NCBI GenBank assembly: GCA_963706835.1
Contig: CAVPOB010000014.1
Coordinates: 186,001 to 250,000 of the forward strand
DNA length: 64,000 nucleotides
Source: CAVXYG01 sp963706835
GTDB taxonomy: Bacteria > Actinomycetota > Actinomycetes > S36-B12 > GCA-2699445
Reading direction: 5' to 3'
Shown here: positions 51,368-60,807 of the stretch, in pieces
Layout of the letters: the number at the start of each line of letters is the position of its first letter
How positions within the stretch are numbered: position 1 is the stretch's first letter
The notes under the pieces: model-generated
What the model was told of the DNA's origin: nothing
Database searches by the model: none
What the model saw: the letters and a program-made list of their open reading frames with translations, nothing else
Program-made: the position numbers and the translations under genes

Positions 51368-52744
51368 TCACGCCTCGGTGCCGGCCCCCGCTCCTGCCAG
51401 CGCGGGGGATTCCGCAGACTCAGCGTCACTCTGCGTCGCCTGCTCGCGGCGCCGACGTCGCACGTACAGGGCGTTGGCCAGAACCTGGAACACCGCCACG
51501 CTGGCCGCGGAGCCGATGACCGGTCCGAGCGCACCGAGTTCGCCGGCGAGCCAGATCGACAGCGCGATGTTGAACGGGGTCATCAAGCAGACCATGATCG
51601 CCTGGAACTTCAATCCACGGCTGTCGGTCATGAACATGCCCAGCGGGAACTTCAGCCCCTGCATGGCCATGAGCGCCACGAACGCAGCCACCAGGCCCCA
51701 ACTCAGCGCGATCTGCCCCCCGGAGGCGACCTCGGTCAGCCACGGCGAGGCGGCTGCGAGCAGCAGGCTGGCGGTCAGGGCACCCAGGCCGAACAGTGCG
51801 GCGATCGGATAGGGGCTGAGCTTGCCGCCGGTGTTGCGATCCCGAGCGAAGATCGGCCACAGCGTCATCCCCGAGGCGGCCACGAGGGCCCACACCGGGG
51901 TGAAGATCTGGGCGGCCAGGTTGTAGGTCGCCAACTCGCTCACGCCGGCGACGTGGCTGAGCACCAGTCGATCGGACTGCATGCCCAGCGGCAGAGCGGC
52001 CGACATGATGATCATCGGCCAGGCGACGTTCATCACGCGGGCGCCGGGCTCTGAACTGCGCCGGGCAGCCGCGCGCACGACGCCGCGCGAGATGGGTCGC
52101 AGCATCCGCAGCGCGACGACGCTTCCGGCCAGGGCCAGCAGCAGGGCCACGGCGTAGGGGACGACCGCCAGGAAGGAGCCGATGTCCCAGCCAGCCCACA
52201 CGGCCAGGGCCACGGTGCCCAGCATCAGCGGCGGCTGCAGGCCGCCGAGTCCGATGGTGACGTAGTTCTTCCCGAGGCCGGTGAGCATGCGCTGGCCGAT
52301 GCCGAACGGCATCGCGACACCGATCAGGACCAGCGCCAGCGTCGCGGCTACTGGACCGGTGCCCGGAACGAGTCCCTCGCCCAGCAGCGTCGGCCACAGT
52401 CCGCTCACCCACAGCACGACGGCGAGTGTGGCGATGACGGCGGCGGCCATCGTGAGCACGCGGATGGAGGTCACGATCACCCGTCGCACGTGTTGGTCAC
52501 GGCTGGGGTCGTCGGAGCCGCCGATGGCGTTCATCAGCGCGGCGCCCATCCCGAGGTCGGCGAACGGCAGCAGCAGGGCGATGGCGACGAGCAGACCGTA
52601 CTGCGCGTAGGCAGCCTGACCGTAGTTGTCCAGGATCAACCGCGTGGTGAGGATGCCGAGGACGGCCGAGCTGCCCATCGCGACGATCTTGACGCCTGCT
52701 GACAGCCCGACTCCGCGCCACACCTGCGCTTTGCGCCCGGCCAC
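51368..52744 (-). CDS. Polysaccharide flippase (Wzx/MATE-like)
   Basis: 458 residues with about 12-14 membrane helices, beginning at GTG 52744, one base after the stop of the upstream glycosyltransferase. LSAGVKIVAMGSSAVLGILTTRLILDNYG is the opening of the oligosaccharide flippase fold; WPMIIMSAALPLGMQSDRLVLSHVAG marks the seventh-helix region. It would move lipid-linked repeat units across the membrane. The frame is open upstream to 52861, but that overlaps the glycosyltransferase. Confidence 0.88.
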   Translation of the reverse strand: MAGRKAQVWRGVGLSAGVKIVAMGSSAVLGILTTRLILDNYGQAAYAQYGLLVAIALLLPFADLGMGAALMNAIGGSDDPSRDQHVRRVIVTSIRVLTMAAAVIATLAVVLWVSGLWPTLLGEGLVPGTGPVAATLALVLIGVAMPFGIGQRMLTGLGKNYVTIGLGGLQPPLMLGTVALAVWAGWDIGSFLAVVPYAVALLLALAGSVVALRMLRPISRGVVRAAARRSSEPGARVMNVAWPMIIMSAALPLGMQSDRLVLSHVAGVSELATYNLAAQIFTPVWALVAASGMTLWPIFARDRNTGGKLSPYPIAALFGLGALTASLLLAAASPWLTEVASGGQIALSWGLVAAFVALMAMQGLKFPLGMFMTDSRGLKFQAIMVCLMTPFNIALSIWLAGELGALGPVIGSAASVAVFQVLANALYVRRRRREQATQSDAESAESPALAGAGAGTEA

Positions 52745-52745
52745 G

Positions 52746-53690
52746 TCAGGCCGTCCGTTCCACGAGCCGGGGCTGCTCAGCGAGGAACGCTCGGCCATCA
52801 CGGACACCGCGCACTGCAGCCCGGACGGGCATCGCGGGGCGCAGGAACTTCCGACGGCCACCGATCAGCAGCGTCTGATACGCGCTGCGCCAGGCGGTGG
52901 CGTCCCACTGGGAAGCCTGCTCCGCCGTCAGATTGCGCGCCGCGAAGAGCAGGCGGTTGCGGATGTTGAAGTAGTAGTAGGACTCCGACCGGGTCCACGG
53001 CGCGGCAGCCCGCGTGCCCGAGCCCGCGGCCTGGGTACCGCCCTCATCGTGCACGGCCATAGCGTCCTCCACCACGACCAGTTCCGCGCCCAGGCGCAGC
53101 GCGCGGGCCGACAGATCGACGTCCTCCCAGTAGAGGAAGTACTCCTCCGCGAAGCCCTGCAGGTCTCGCCAGAGCGCGGCCGATGTCACCACAGTGGCAC
53201 CTGAGATCCAGGGCATCGTGTGCTGCAGCCCCAGGGCCTGGGCCCGCCGGGTCGACAGCGTGCGGCCAGCATCGAGGTCCACCACCGCACCGTCGAACCA
53301 GGTCCGGCCGAAGGGGGTCACCACCCGCGGCGACAGCAGGGCCCACGGCTGGGCGTGGGAGCGCGCGATGACGCGCTGCAGGTCGGCTTCGGCTATCGCT
53401 GCATCCGGGTTGAGAATCGCAAGGGTGTCGGCACCGGCACGGATCGCGGCCGCTGCCCCAAGGTTCACCCCGCCCCCGAATCCGGCGTTGCGGTCGTTCA
53501 GCACCGCTGTCCATCCGTGACGGGCCGACAGCGCCAGGACCTGTTCGGCCTCGTCATCAGTCGTGCGGTTGTCCACTACGACGATCTCTGGTCGGGCGGA
53601 CCACGAGGATGTCTGCTGCAGCGTTTGCTCCAGCAGCGCGCTTGAGCCGTAGTTCACGACAACGATCGCGGCGTCAGACAGAGTCGCCAT
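52746..53690 (-). CDS. Family 2 glycosyltransferase
   Basis: 314 residues from ATG 53690 with a GGAGGT ribosome site 11 nt upstream. GT-A fold: AAIVVVNYGSSALLEQTL, EIVVVDNRTTDD, VLNDRNAGFGGGVNLGAAAA, DTLAILNPDAAI (nucleotide-sugar aspartate) and FLYWEDVDLSARALRLG (ED catalytic base region). Similar to rhamnosyltransferases of the WbbL/RfbF type. Acts at the inner face of the membrane on a lipid-linked glycan. Confidence 0.9.
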   Translation of the reverse strand: MATLSDAAIVVVNYGSSALLEQTLQQTSSWSARPEIVVVDNRTTDDEAEQVLALSARHGWTAVLNDRNAGFGGGVNLGAAAAIRAGADTLAILNPDAAIAEADLQRVIARSHAQPWALLSPRVVTPFGRTWFDGAVVDLDAGRTLSTRRAQALGLQHTMPWISGATVVTSAALWRDLQGFAEEYFLYWEDVDLSARALRLGAELVVVEDAMAVHDEGGTQAAGSGTRAAAPWTRSESYYYFNIRNRLLFAARNLTAEQASQWDATAWRSAYQTLLIGGRRKFLRPAMPVRAAVRGVRDGRAFLAEQPRLVERTA

Positions 53691-53766
53691 CGGATCCTGC
53701 ACCTCCCCCGTGACATTTCGCGATGCTCCGCCACCAGGATAGGTGACGCTGAGTAATCGATGCGCT

Positions 53767-54807
53767 TCAGAGACTTGCGCTGTGTGGCTGCGCAACGGTT
53801 GCCGACTCGCTGCGGCGGTACTCCTCGAACTGCCGCCCGGTGGCCCCCGCGGCCATTCCGGCCCCGCGCGCCATCAGGGTGGCGCCCCTCGCGTCGCGGG
53901 CCTGCGATCCGGTGAGGGCGCCCAGGGCACGCAATAGTGCCCCGACGGCGGCCCGCGCTGCGCCGCCGAGCACCAACTGCACTCTCAGCAGGAGCCGGCG
54001 CACCGCGCTGGATTCCAGCGCCAACAGGCAACGGCTGTGACTGTTGCCCATCCGGTAGCGCCGGTTGAGGACCCACTCGCGCGTCATCCGATCGACCGGA
54101 ACCAGATCGGTGACCGGGGCCTCGTCGCACCAGATGATCCCGCCACCGGCCCTGCCGAGCTCCATCGTGAGCATGGTGTCCTCACCCCCGGCCATGCCGA
54201 ACTCGTCCCGGAAGGCCAGCCCGTGCTCGCGCAGGAAACGCAGGTCCAGCAGCAGATTGGAGGTGTGTCCGGCGGGCCGGGGTGTGCCGGTGGGGAAGCG
54301 ATCGCGCTCGAAGAAGCGACCGGCCGCGATCCAACCCGGGACCGGCCCCTCGTACCGCGCGAGGATCGGCCCGACGACGGCGGGGGCGCCGAAGCGCGCC
54401 TGGGCGCCGACCAGCTCCGCCAACCAGTTGTCGCCAGGCTCCTCATCGTCGTCGATGAACGCCAGTAGCGACCCGTTGGCATGGCGCAGGGCTGCGTTGC
54501 GCGCCGCTGTCAATCCGGGCCGGGGCTCGTGCACATAGCGCACGGTGGGATGATCCGACGCCGCGACCACTGCCGCGGCGTCGCCGCGCGGGTTGTTGTC
54601 GATCACCAGGACTTCGGCGGAGTAGCGTGCGGGGTCCAGCGACTCGGCCTGCTGCACCAGCAGCGGCAGGACCTCGCGCAACTGCTCGTTGCGTTGGAAG
54701 GTGCACACCGCGACGGTGACTGCGGTGACCGGACCGCGGCCGGCATCGTCGGCTGCCAGGCTGGTGGTGGGCCGCGCAGTCGACGCAGCGCTCTGGCTAG
54801 TTGCCAC
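53767..54807 (-). CDS. Family 2 glycosyltransferase
   Basis: 346 residues from GTG 54807, overlapping the BY-kinase end. VTVAVCTFQRNEQLREVLPLL, EVLVIDNNPRGD, GLTAARNAALRHANGSLLAFIDDDEEPGDNWL (DxD) and GMAGGEDTMLTMELGRAGG (ED). The C-terminal helical tail (SHSRCLLALESSAVRRLLLRV) lies at the membrane surface. An in-frame GTG at 54819 is an alternative start. The substrate sugar is unknown. Confidence 0.88.
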   Translation of the reverse strand: MATSQSAASTARPTTSLAADDAGRGPVTAVTVAVCTFQRNEQLREVLPLLVQQAESLDPARYSAEVLVIDNNPRGDAAAVVAASDHPTVRYVHEPRPGLTAARNAALRHANGSLLAFIDDDEEPGDNWLAELVGAQARFGAPAVVGPILARYEGPVPGWIAAGRFFERDRFPTGTPRPAGHTSNLLLDLRFLREHGLAFRDEFGMAGGEDTMLTMELGRAGGGIIWCDEAPVTDLVPVDRMTREWVLNRRYRMGNSHSRCLLALESSAVRRLLLRVQLVLGGAARAAVGALLRALGALTGSQARDARGATLMARGAGMAAGATGRQFEEYRRSESATVAQPHSASL

Positions 54808-56305
54808 TGGGCACCTCACCGGCCCGACGGTCCGGACCGGCCAACGCCTTCACGCCGGCCACGAGCTGCTTGCCGCCGTTCCGGAGGGACTCGGTGCGCG
54901 GCGCCATCCGATCGTTGGGGTCCGCGACGACGCGCGCCTTGGACTTCCCCGCGCCCTGCTTGGTGTCGCGGCCGTAGTAACTGCTGGACTTGCTCAGCCG
55001 GACCCCGTTCACGACGACGCCGAGCAGCTGGGCGTCGGCTTGGCGGAAGGCGTCGACCGCGGTGTGCAGATCCTTGCGGTGTACCACCCCCGGACGGGCG
55101 ACCAGCAGCGCACCGGTCGCCATGCCTGCGACGACGGCGGCGTCGACCACCGGCACGACCGCGGGGGTGTCCAGGATGATGACGTCGAAGTCGGGGCTGA
55201 CCTGCTCCAGGAGCGCCCGCATCTGGGGCGAGGCCAGCAGCTCCACCGGGTTGGGCGGCATCTGACCGGCGGGCAGCACGTGCAGCGGACCACCGGCGGT
55301 GCGCACCTTCTGCACCGCGTCGGCAAACTCGACCTGGCCCGTCAGCACTGCGGTGAGGCCGACGCCCTGATCGACGCCGAACAGCGAGCTCATTTGCTGC
55401 TTGCGCAGGTCGGTGTCGATCACCAGAGTGCGGTCGCCGGACCGGGCGTGGGTCAGCGCCAGGTTCGTCACGGTCGACGTCTTGCCCTCGCCCGCGACGG
55501 CTGAGGTCACGGCCAGCACGAGCGGCTTGCGCCCGATGGCGACGAACTGCAGATTGGTGCGCAGGCGGACGTACTGCTCCAGGGTCGGGTCGCCCTGCGT
55601 GTGCGCCAGCACCGACTGGCCGCGGCCCATGCGGGCGTTGGTGGGGATCTCGGCCAGCAGCGGCACCTTCGCCGCCTCGACGACCTCGGCACCATTGCGG
55701 ACCCTGGTGTCCAGAGCCGTGCGCAAGAAAGAGAGTCCGATACCCACGAGCAGGCCCGTGAACGCACCGAGCAGGATGTTCCTGCTGGTCTGGGGGCTGG
55801 TCGGTGTCGAGGGCGGGGCCGCAGCCTTGACCGTGGACATCACAACCGAGGGATCACCGTTCTGATCCTTCGGCGCGAGGTCGAGCGCCGTGACGGCGAG
55901 TTGCCCGGCCACCTGGTTGGCAATGTCGGCCGCCAGTTGCGGCGAGGGGTCGGTCGCCTTCACGGTCAGCAGCGTGGTGTCGCCTGGGATGGTCACCGAG
56001 ATCTTCCCCGCGAGCTGAGCGGCCGACATGGTCAGGCCGAGCTCCTCGATCACCGGATCCAGCACGGTCGGTGTCTCGGCGAGCTGGGCGTAGGACTCCA
56101 GCTGGCCCCGCACGTAGACGGTGCCCTGAGTGAGCTCGCCCGGGGAATTGCCGAACGACAGCGAGACGAACGATGTGGCGGAGGCGGTATAGACCGGAGT
56201 CGCCGCGTTGCTCAGGCCCCAGGCGCCGATCATCGGCACCAGGACGCAGACCACGATGAGCAACCAGCTCTTCTGCAGAACCCGCAGGACTTCGTCGAAC
56301 CCCAT
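54797..56305 (-). CDS. Wzz-domain tyrosine autokinase (BY-kinase)
   Basis: 502 residues. Wzz N-terminal helix KSWLLIVVCVLVPMIGAWG, extracellular Wzz region, second helix NILLGAFTGLLVGIGLSFL, then a BY-kinase domain: Walker A VTSAVAGEGKTSTVTNLALT, Walker A' TLVIDTDLRKQQ, Walker B DFDVIILDTPAVVPVVDA. The C-terminus has only one Tyr-rich patch (SSSYYGRDTK), a modest autophosphorylation cluster. It controls chain length and export in exopolysaccharide synthesis. Confidence 0.9.
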   Translation of the reverse strand: MGFDEVLRVLQKSWLLIVVCVLVPMIGAWGLSNAATPVYTASATSFVSLSFGNSPGELTQGTVYVRGQLESYAQLAETPTVLDPVIEELGLTMSAAQLAGKISVTIPGDTTLLTVKATDPSPQLAADIANQVAGQLAVTALDLAPKDQNGDPSVVMSTVKAAAPPSTPTSPQTSRNILLGAFTGLLVGIGLSFLRTALDTRVRNGAEVVEAAKVPLLAEIPTNARMGRGQSVLAHTQGDPTLEQYVRLRTNLQFVAIGRKPLVLAVTSAVAGEGKTSTVTNLALTHARSGDRTLVIDTDLRKQQMSSLFGVDQGVGLTAVLTGQVEFADAVQKVRTAGGPLHVLPAGQMPPNPVELLASPQMRALLEQVSPDFDVIILDTPAVVPVVDAAVVAGMATGALLVARPGVVHRKDLHTAVDAFRQADAQLLGVVVNGVRLSKSSSYYGRDTKQGAGKSKARVVADPNDRMAPRTESLRNGGKQLVAGVKALAGPDRRAGEVPSGN

Positions 56306-56307
56306 AT

Positions 56308-57639
56308 CTATCCCCCCGTACCGGCCATGATGGGCCGCACTGTCGCGGTTTCGGCCACCGATGGCCGAGCCCTACTCGGAACTTCTGCTGGCTCTGCTTC
56401 TTGTGGTCGTGTCAAGGCGTACCCCGCCAGGCCTGCAACAAACCAGAACAGCGCTGCGTACTGCGTGATGAGCGCCACAGTCAGCAGGGCCGGGCCCTGG
56501 GAGACCACTGCGATCGTGGCCGGTCCACCGCGGCGCCGTAGCACCGCCAGGCCCGCCGCAAGGTAGGCCACGATTCCAAGCACCAGCGCCACCACGCCGT
56601 GGTTCAGGCCCACGAGCAGGAAGGCGCTGTCGATGGAGTCGAACTGCCCGTACAGCGAGCTGCCCGACGCGGTGATGCTGGTGGCATCGGACTGGCCTAC
56701 CAGCGAAAGGCTGCCGAGCAGGGAGAGCAGCGCCTCCCGGTACGCGCCACTGTTCGCGGCTTCGTCCCCGGCGTCGACGAAGACCCGGGCGACCAGCGGC
56801 TGCAGCGCCGCCACCGCGAAGATGCCGCCGATCAGGACGCCGATGCGCACCCGTCGGCTGATGGACGCGCGAAGGGCATAGATCGACAGCAGCAGCGCCA
56901 GTGCGCCGGCCACCATCGCAGCTCGGCTGAACGTCACCGCGATCCCGGCGATCAGCACCAGCACCAGCACCAGCCGCCACTTTGTGGCCAAGCGGGAACC
57001 GATGGCGAACGGGATGGCCATCGCCAGCGAGGCGCCCAGCGCGATGGAGTGACCGAAGGCTCCCTCGGCCCGCAGGACCCCACCCCGCTCCTGCAGGCGT
57101 GACCAGACAGAGAAGGATCGGTCGCCGCCGCCAAGGGGCGGAATCTCCACGAACGGGTTCCACGACAGCGCGAACTCCGCCAGCGCCGCCACGGCCACGG
57201 CGCCCATAGTGATCGCAAACGCCTTGGTGATCCAGCCCAGGTCGACACGCAGCGGGATCAGCCGGCCAACCGTGAAGGCGAGGATCCAGATCGTCACCAG
57301 CGTGAAGAACACCGGGGTCCGCAATGACCCCAGCCCGAGCGGCAGCAGGCAGGCGGCGAAGAAGGCGGCGGCCAACAGGTCGGCAGTCCCCAGGCGCGGG
57401 ATCGTGAGTGGGATGAGCGATGCCAGCACCGCCATGGCGACCAGCGTCGTCGGCGTCAGGTACGGCCCCGCCTTGACGCCCAGCCAATCGGGCACGAACG
57501 CGACGACGCCGAACCAGGCCACAACCCCGACCCGGGGCCACTTGCGCATGATGAGGACTGCGGCAACCGCCATCGCCGCAGCGGCCAGCATCAGGCTGAG
57601 CCGGTCGATCTGGGGGGCCGCGATGGCCAATCCGTTCAC
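56308..57639 (-). CDS. O-antigen ligase/polymerase-like membrane protein
   Basis: 443 residues from GTG 57639 (overlapping the upstream stop by 4 nt). About 10-12 helices with the Wzy_C/O-antigen ligase motif region WRLVLVLVLIAGIAVTFSRAAMVAG and a periplasmic loop with FVDAGDEAANSGAYREALLSL, GSSLYGQFDSIDSAFLLVGLNHG. It fits the polymerase or ligase step between the flippase and chain-length regulator. It is 2 nt upstream of the Wzz-kinase gene in the same operon. Confidence 0.82.
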   Translation of the reverse strand: MNGLAIAAPQIDRLSLMLAAAAMAVAAVLIMRKWPRVGVVAWFGVVAFVPDWLGVKAGPYLTPTTLVAMAVLASLIPLTIPRLGTADLLAAAFFAACLLPLGLGSLRTPVFFTLVTIWILAFTVGRLIPLRVDLGWITKAFAITMGAVAVAALAEFALSWNPFVEIPPLGGGDRSFSVWSRLQERGGVLRAEGAFGHSIALGASLAMAIPFAIGSRLATKWRLVLVLVLIAGIAVTFSRAAMVAGALALLLSIYALRASISRRVRIGVLIGGIFAVAALQPLVARVFVDAGDEAANSGAYREALLSLLGSLSLVGQSDATSITASGSSLYGQFDSIDSAFLLVGLNHGVVALVLGIVAYLAAGLAVLRRRGGPATIAVVSQGPALLTVALITQYAALFWFVAGLAGYALTRPQEAEPAEVPSRARPSVAETATVRPIMAGTGG

Positions 57640-58488
57640 GAGGCCGCCCGTGCGGCCTCGCCGAAGCCCCATTGCTCGATGTCGAACCCCCACTGCCGGT
57701 GCAGTCGTGCCATGTCGGGGGCGAGGGCGGTGCGCAGCTCTTCAGCGATGTCAGCAGGCATCACCGGGGCGGGCGCCGCCCCGCGCGATGAGGCTCGGCG
57801 CAGCGTCTCCTTGAGCCCTGGCGGTACGGATGTGGCAAGACGGGCCAAGCCACCGCGGCGCATGAGTCGGCGTTCCCAGTCCGAGCGTGGCCGCGCCGCA
57901 TTCTTGGCCGCTTGCGGCACCGCTACGTCGATCGGCTCCACGTCCAGGAATGCGAAGACCGACCGGGCAGTGCCGACCGGGTCCCGCTGCAGTCGGCCGT
58001 GATCGACCAGCAGGATGCGCTCGGCGGGGAACACGGCCGTGAACTGGTCGAGCTGTTCGGCGTACTTGCTGAAGGCCAGCGCCTGCGGATCGCGAAAATC
58101 TGCCTGGGCGCCGCGGCGCCCCCAGGTGGCATACGTGACCTGGGAGGAAATGCGCTTGATCGGATCCCGCAGGACGTAGACGAAACGCGGGTACAGCCCA
58201 GCAGCCGCGATCCGCTCCGCGACGCCCTGTTCCTGCGGGTACTTCGCATAGCCGGTGGAGGCCTCCAGGGCGACCCGGTGCCGCTGCGGATCGAAGTCCC
58301 ACAACTGCCGGTAGTGCTGGACCGCCAGGCCGTGGCCCTGGTGCGTCGGAGAAGTACTCCGGCTCCTTCACCCGCGAGGGACAGATCGAGGGGTGCTGGC
58401 TGAGCAGATCGAACAGCGCGCTCGTGCCGGACTTCATCGACCCGATGATGAGGGTGTACTGGTCATCCGCCGGACCCGGATCCACCAT
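57636..58488 (-). CDS. Sulfotransferase domain protein, one frameshift
   Basis: About 284 residues from ATG 58488 (GGTGGGGG upstream). The 5' part reads YTLIIGSMKSGTSALFDLLSQHPSIC (PAPS 5'-phosphosulfate-binding loop), then VKEPEYFSD; the rest (HQGHGLAVQHYRQLWDFDPQRHRVALEASTGYAKYPQ, VLRDPIKRISSQVTYATW) is in a neighbouring frame, with one indel at 58341-58347. RDPIKRISS is the 3'-phosphate-binding motif. It would transfer sulfate from PAPS to a glycan. Confidence 0.82.
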
Positions 58489-58582
58489 GCTCATCCCCCA
58501 CCATTGAAAGATCACGCAACGTGATGTTGTTGACTTTCAGTGACAGTGTAGCGGAGATTGGCGACGCGACTACCCCTCAGCC

Positions 58583-59743
58583 TCAGCCGCCCTCGGCTTC
58601 GCCCATCAGCCAGTCATCGGCCGCGAACCGGCTGTCGCGGGGCGGCAGCGAAGCCAGCACGCCATTCGGGTCGGGCGCGCGCTCGGCGGCATCCACCAGC
58701 GCCCCGGCGCCGGTGGCCGGATCGGTGTCGGGGGCCAGAACGGTGTGACCATGATCGCTCAGCCAGCCCGCGATCCCACTCTCGGTCGTCGTCACGATGC
58801 GGCAACCATGCGCGAGGCCCTCCACGATCGGCAGGCCGACCTGCTCGCGCCAATCGCCGACGCGCTGGGACAGCAGCACCACGACACTGGCCCGCCGATA
58901 CGCGCGGTGAATGTCCTCCCGTGGGGGATCCACGGTCAGTTCCACATCGTCGCGACCGGTCGCCCAGGCCTCGACGGTGTCGAGCATCGCCCCCTTCCCG
59001 ATCACGTGCAGACGCAGCCCCTCGGCGCGTCCGGGGACCTCCTCCCACCATCGCAGCAGGTGTTCGATGCCCTTGCGCTCATCGAAGGCCCCTACGAAGA
59101 GGACGCGGCCGGGCTCGGGCTGCGGACCCTCCGGCGGCAGGCATTCGCAGGCAGCCGGCAGCGCGGGGAAGTACCGCGCCCGCGGTTCCACGAGTGCGGG
59201 CGAGACGTACCGCTGCAGCGCGTCGCGCGAAGCCTCCGTGCCGAAGGCCAGCCGGTCCATCTGCCCGACCAGCCAGCGCAGCATCAACCGGCAGTAGACC
59301 GCGTCCAATGCCGGGGGGAGACGCTTGCGCCCGCGGTGGGAGGCCACCGGGTCCCGCAATCCGATGCAGTAGGCACCGATGACCGGCTGCTCGCCCCTCA
59401 GCCCACCCCGCAGTCGCAGCGCCGCGATCTGAGCCACCAGATCCCACCAGCGCGGCCGCAGCAGCGGCTCGTTGACCTCGGCGTAGTCGTAGGTGGTGCG
59501 CAACAGATGCCGCACCGTCGCGACCCGACCCATGCGGCGCGGCGGGTTGTCGGCGGGCAGCAGCGAGGCGTCGAAGTCGTAGCGTTGCGCCCGGTAGAGC
59601 ACGTCGGCAGGCGCCATGCTGCGCAACCGCTCCAGATGGGCGGTGCGGATGAAGTCGTACAGCCGTACCCTGCGGACCGTGCGGTTGGCGTGCTGCTCGT
59701 GCCGGCCCGGTGCCGGGGCTGTGGTGGATCGCAGTCCAGTCAT
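58583..59743 (-). CDS. Family 4 (GT-B) glycosyltransferase
   Basis: 386 residues from ATG 59743. The C-terminal Rossmann domain is clear: RVLFVGAFDERKGIEHLLRW, LRLHVIGKGAMLD, PREDIHRAYRRASVVVLLSQR and QVGLPIVEGLAHGCRIVTTTESGI, with the ExxxxxE nucleotide-sugar motif. The N-terminal acceptor domain is less conserved. Upstream frame sequence has no better start. Probably acts early in exopolysaccharide unit assembly. Confidence 0.85.
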   Translation of the reverse strand: MTGLRSTTAPAPGRHEQHANRTVRRVRLYDFIRTAHLERLRSMAPADVLYRAQRYDFDASLLPADNPPRRMGRVATVRHLLRTTYDYAEVNEPLLRPRWWDLVAQIAALRLRGGLRGEQPVIGAYCIGLRDPVASHRGRKRLPPALDAVYCRLMLRWLVGQMDRLAFGTEASRDALQRYVSPALVEPRARYFPALPAACECLPPEGPQPEPGRVLFVGAFDERKGIEHLLRWWEEVPGRAEGLRLHVIGKGAMLDTVEAWATGRDDVELTVDPPREDIHRAYRRASVVVLLSQRVGDWREQVGLPIVEGLAHGCRIVTTTESGIAGWLSDHGHTVLAPDTDPATGAGALVDAAERAPDPNGVLASLPPRDSRFAADDWLMGEAEGG

Positions 59744-59909
59744 CGTGTCCGTGGGGAGGGGTCGGTGGGTAGGGCCAGCGTAGAGGCACCCGGACCGTCG
59801 CAGCGCACTGGTCGCCGGCTGCCCGAGGACCTCGCTACCCTGGACGCAGGAGCGGTACGGCCCTTGGTCCGCCGACTGTGATCCCCCAGCGAGGACGTGA
59901 GGAGCTGCC

Positions 59910-60797
59910 ATGCGCGATTCGGCATCGCAGTACTTCAAGACCTTCCGCCGGGCCTACCGGCGCAACGGCCTCCGCCCGGGCGGTGCGCTGAGCGCACCGG
60001 ACCCACGTTGGCTGTTCGTCGTCGGCAGTCCACGCAGCGGCACATCCTTCACGGCCGAGTCGCTGGGGAACATCGACGGGGTGTGGGACCTCGGCGAGGT
60101 ACCGCGCTTCAAGGCGATCCTGCCCGCCGCGTACGCCGCTGCCCGCGACGGCCGCCGCGACGAGGCCGCGCTGCGCATGGGTGCGGTGCTGCGGCGGGCG
60201 GCCCGCGCGGGGATGGGGGGCGGCCAGCGCTGCCTGGAACAGACCCCGGAATCCACCTTCCTGATCGCGGAACTGGCGACCGCATTCCCCGAGGCGACCT
60301 TCGTCCACCTGATCCGGGACGGCCGCGATGTCGCTGCCTCCCTCATCGAGCGCGGCTGGCTGGCCAGCGGGGCCGCATCGAACGTCGTGGACGCGGCCGG
60401 AACGCTCGCCGACGACGCCGGGCAGCCGTACGGCGACTACGCCCGGTTCTGGGTCGAGCCCGATCTCCGCGCAGAGTTCGAGCAGTCCGGGGAGGCGCGT
60501 CGGTGCGCCTGGGCCTGGCGCCGGTACGAGACGGCCGCCCGCGAGGCGCTCGCGGCGCTGCCACCCGGGCGCAGCATCGACATCCGGTATGAGGATCTGG
60601 TGCGCGACCCGGCAGGGACGGCTCGGACGGTAGCCGCACGGCTTGCCGTGACGGATCGCACCGATCAACTGGCCACGGCCTTCGGGTCAGCCCACACCTC
60701 TTCGGTCGGCCGGTACCGCAGCGTCCTCGATGATGCGCAGGTAGCCGCCATCGAGGGGGAATCGGGTGAGTTGCTGGCCGATCTCGGCTACCGCTGA
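59910..60797 (+). CDS. Sulfotransferase family protein
   Basis: 295 residues, ATG 59910 with GTGAGGAG upstream. RWLFVVGSPRSGTSFTAESLG is the PAPS loop; TFVHLIRDGRDVAASLIERGWLA is the 3'-phosphate motif; SIDIRYEDLVRDPAGTARTVAARL completes the fold. It is the second intact or near-intact sulfotransferase in the cluster, on the other strand, ending 10 nt from the rmlA stop. Suggests a sulfated surface polysaccharide. Confidence 0.9.
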   Translation: MRDSASQYFKTFRRAYRRNGLRPGGALSAPDPRWLFVVGSPRSGTSFTAESLGNIDGVWDLGEVPRFKAILPAAYAAARDGRRDEAALRMGAVLRRAARAGMGGGQRCLEQTPESTFLIAELATAFPEATFVHLIRDGRDVAASLIERGWLASGAASNVVDAAGTLADDAGQPYGDYARFWVEPDLRAEFEQSGEARRCAWAWRRYETAAREALAALPPGRSIDIRYEDLVRDPAGTARTVAARLAVTDRTDQLATAFGSAHTSSVGRYRSVLDDAQVAAIEGESGELLADLGYR

Positions 60798-60807
60798 GCC
60801 GCCGGAG

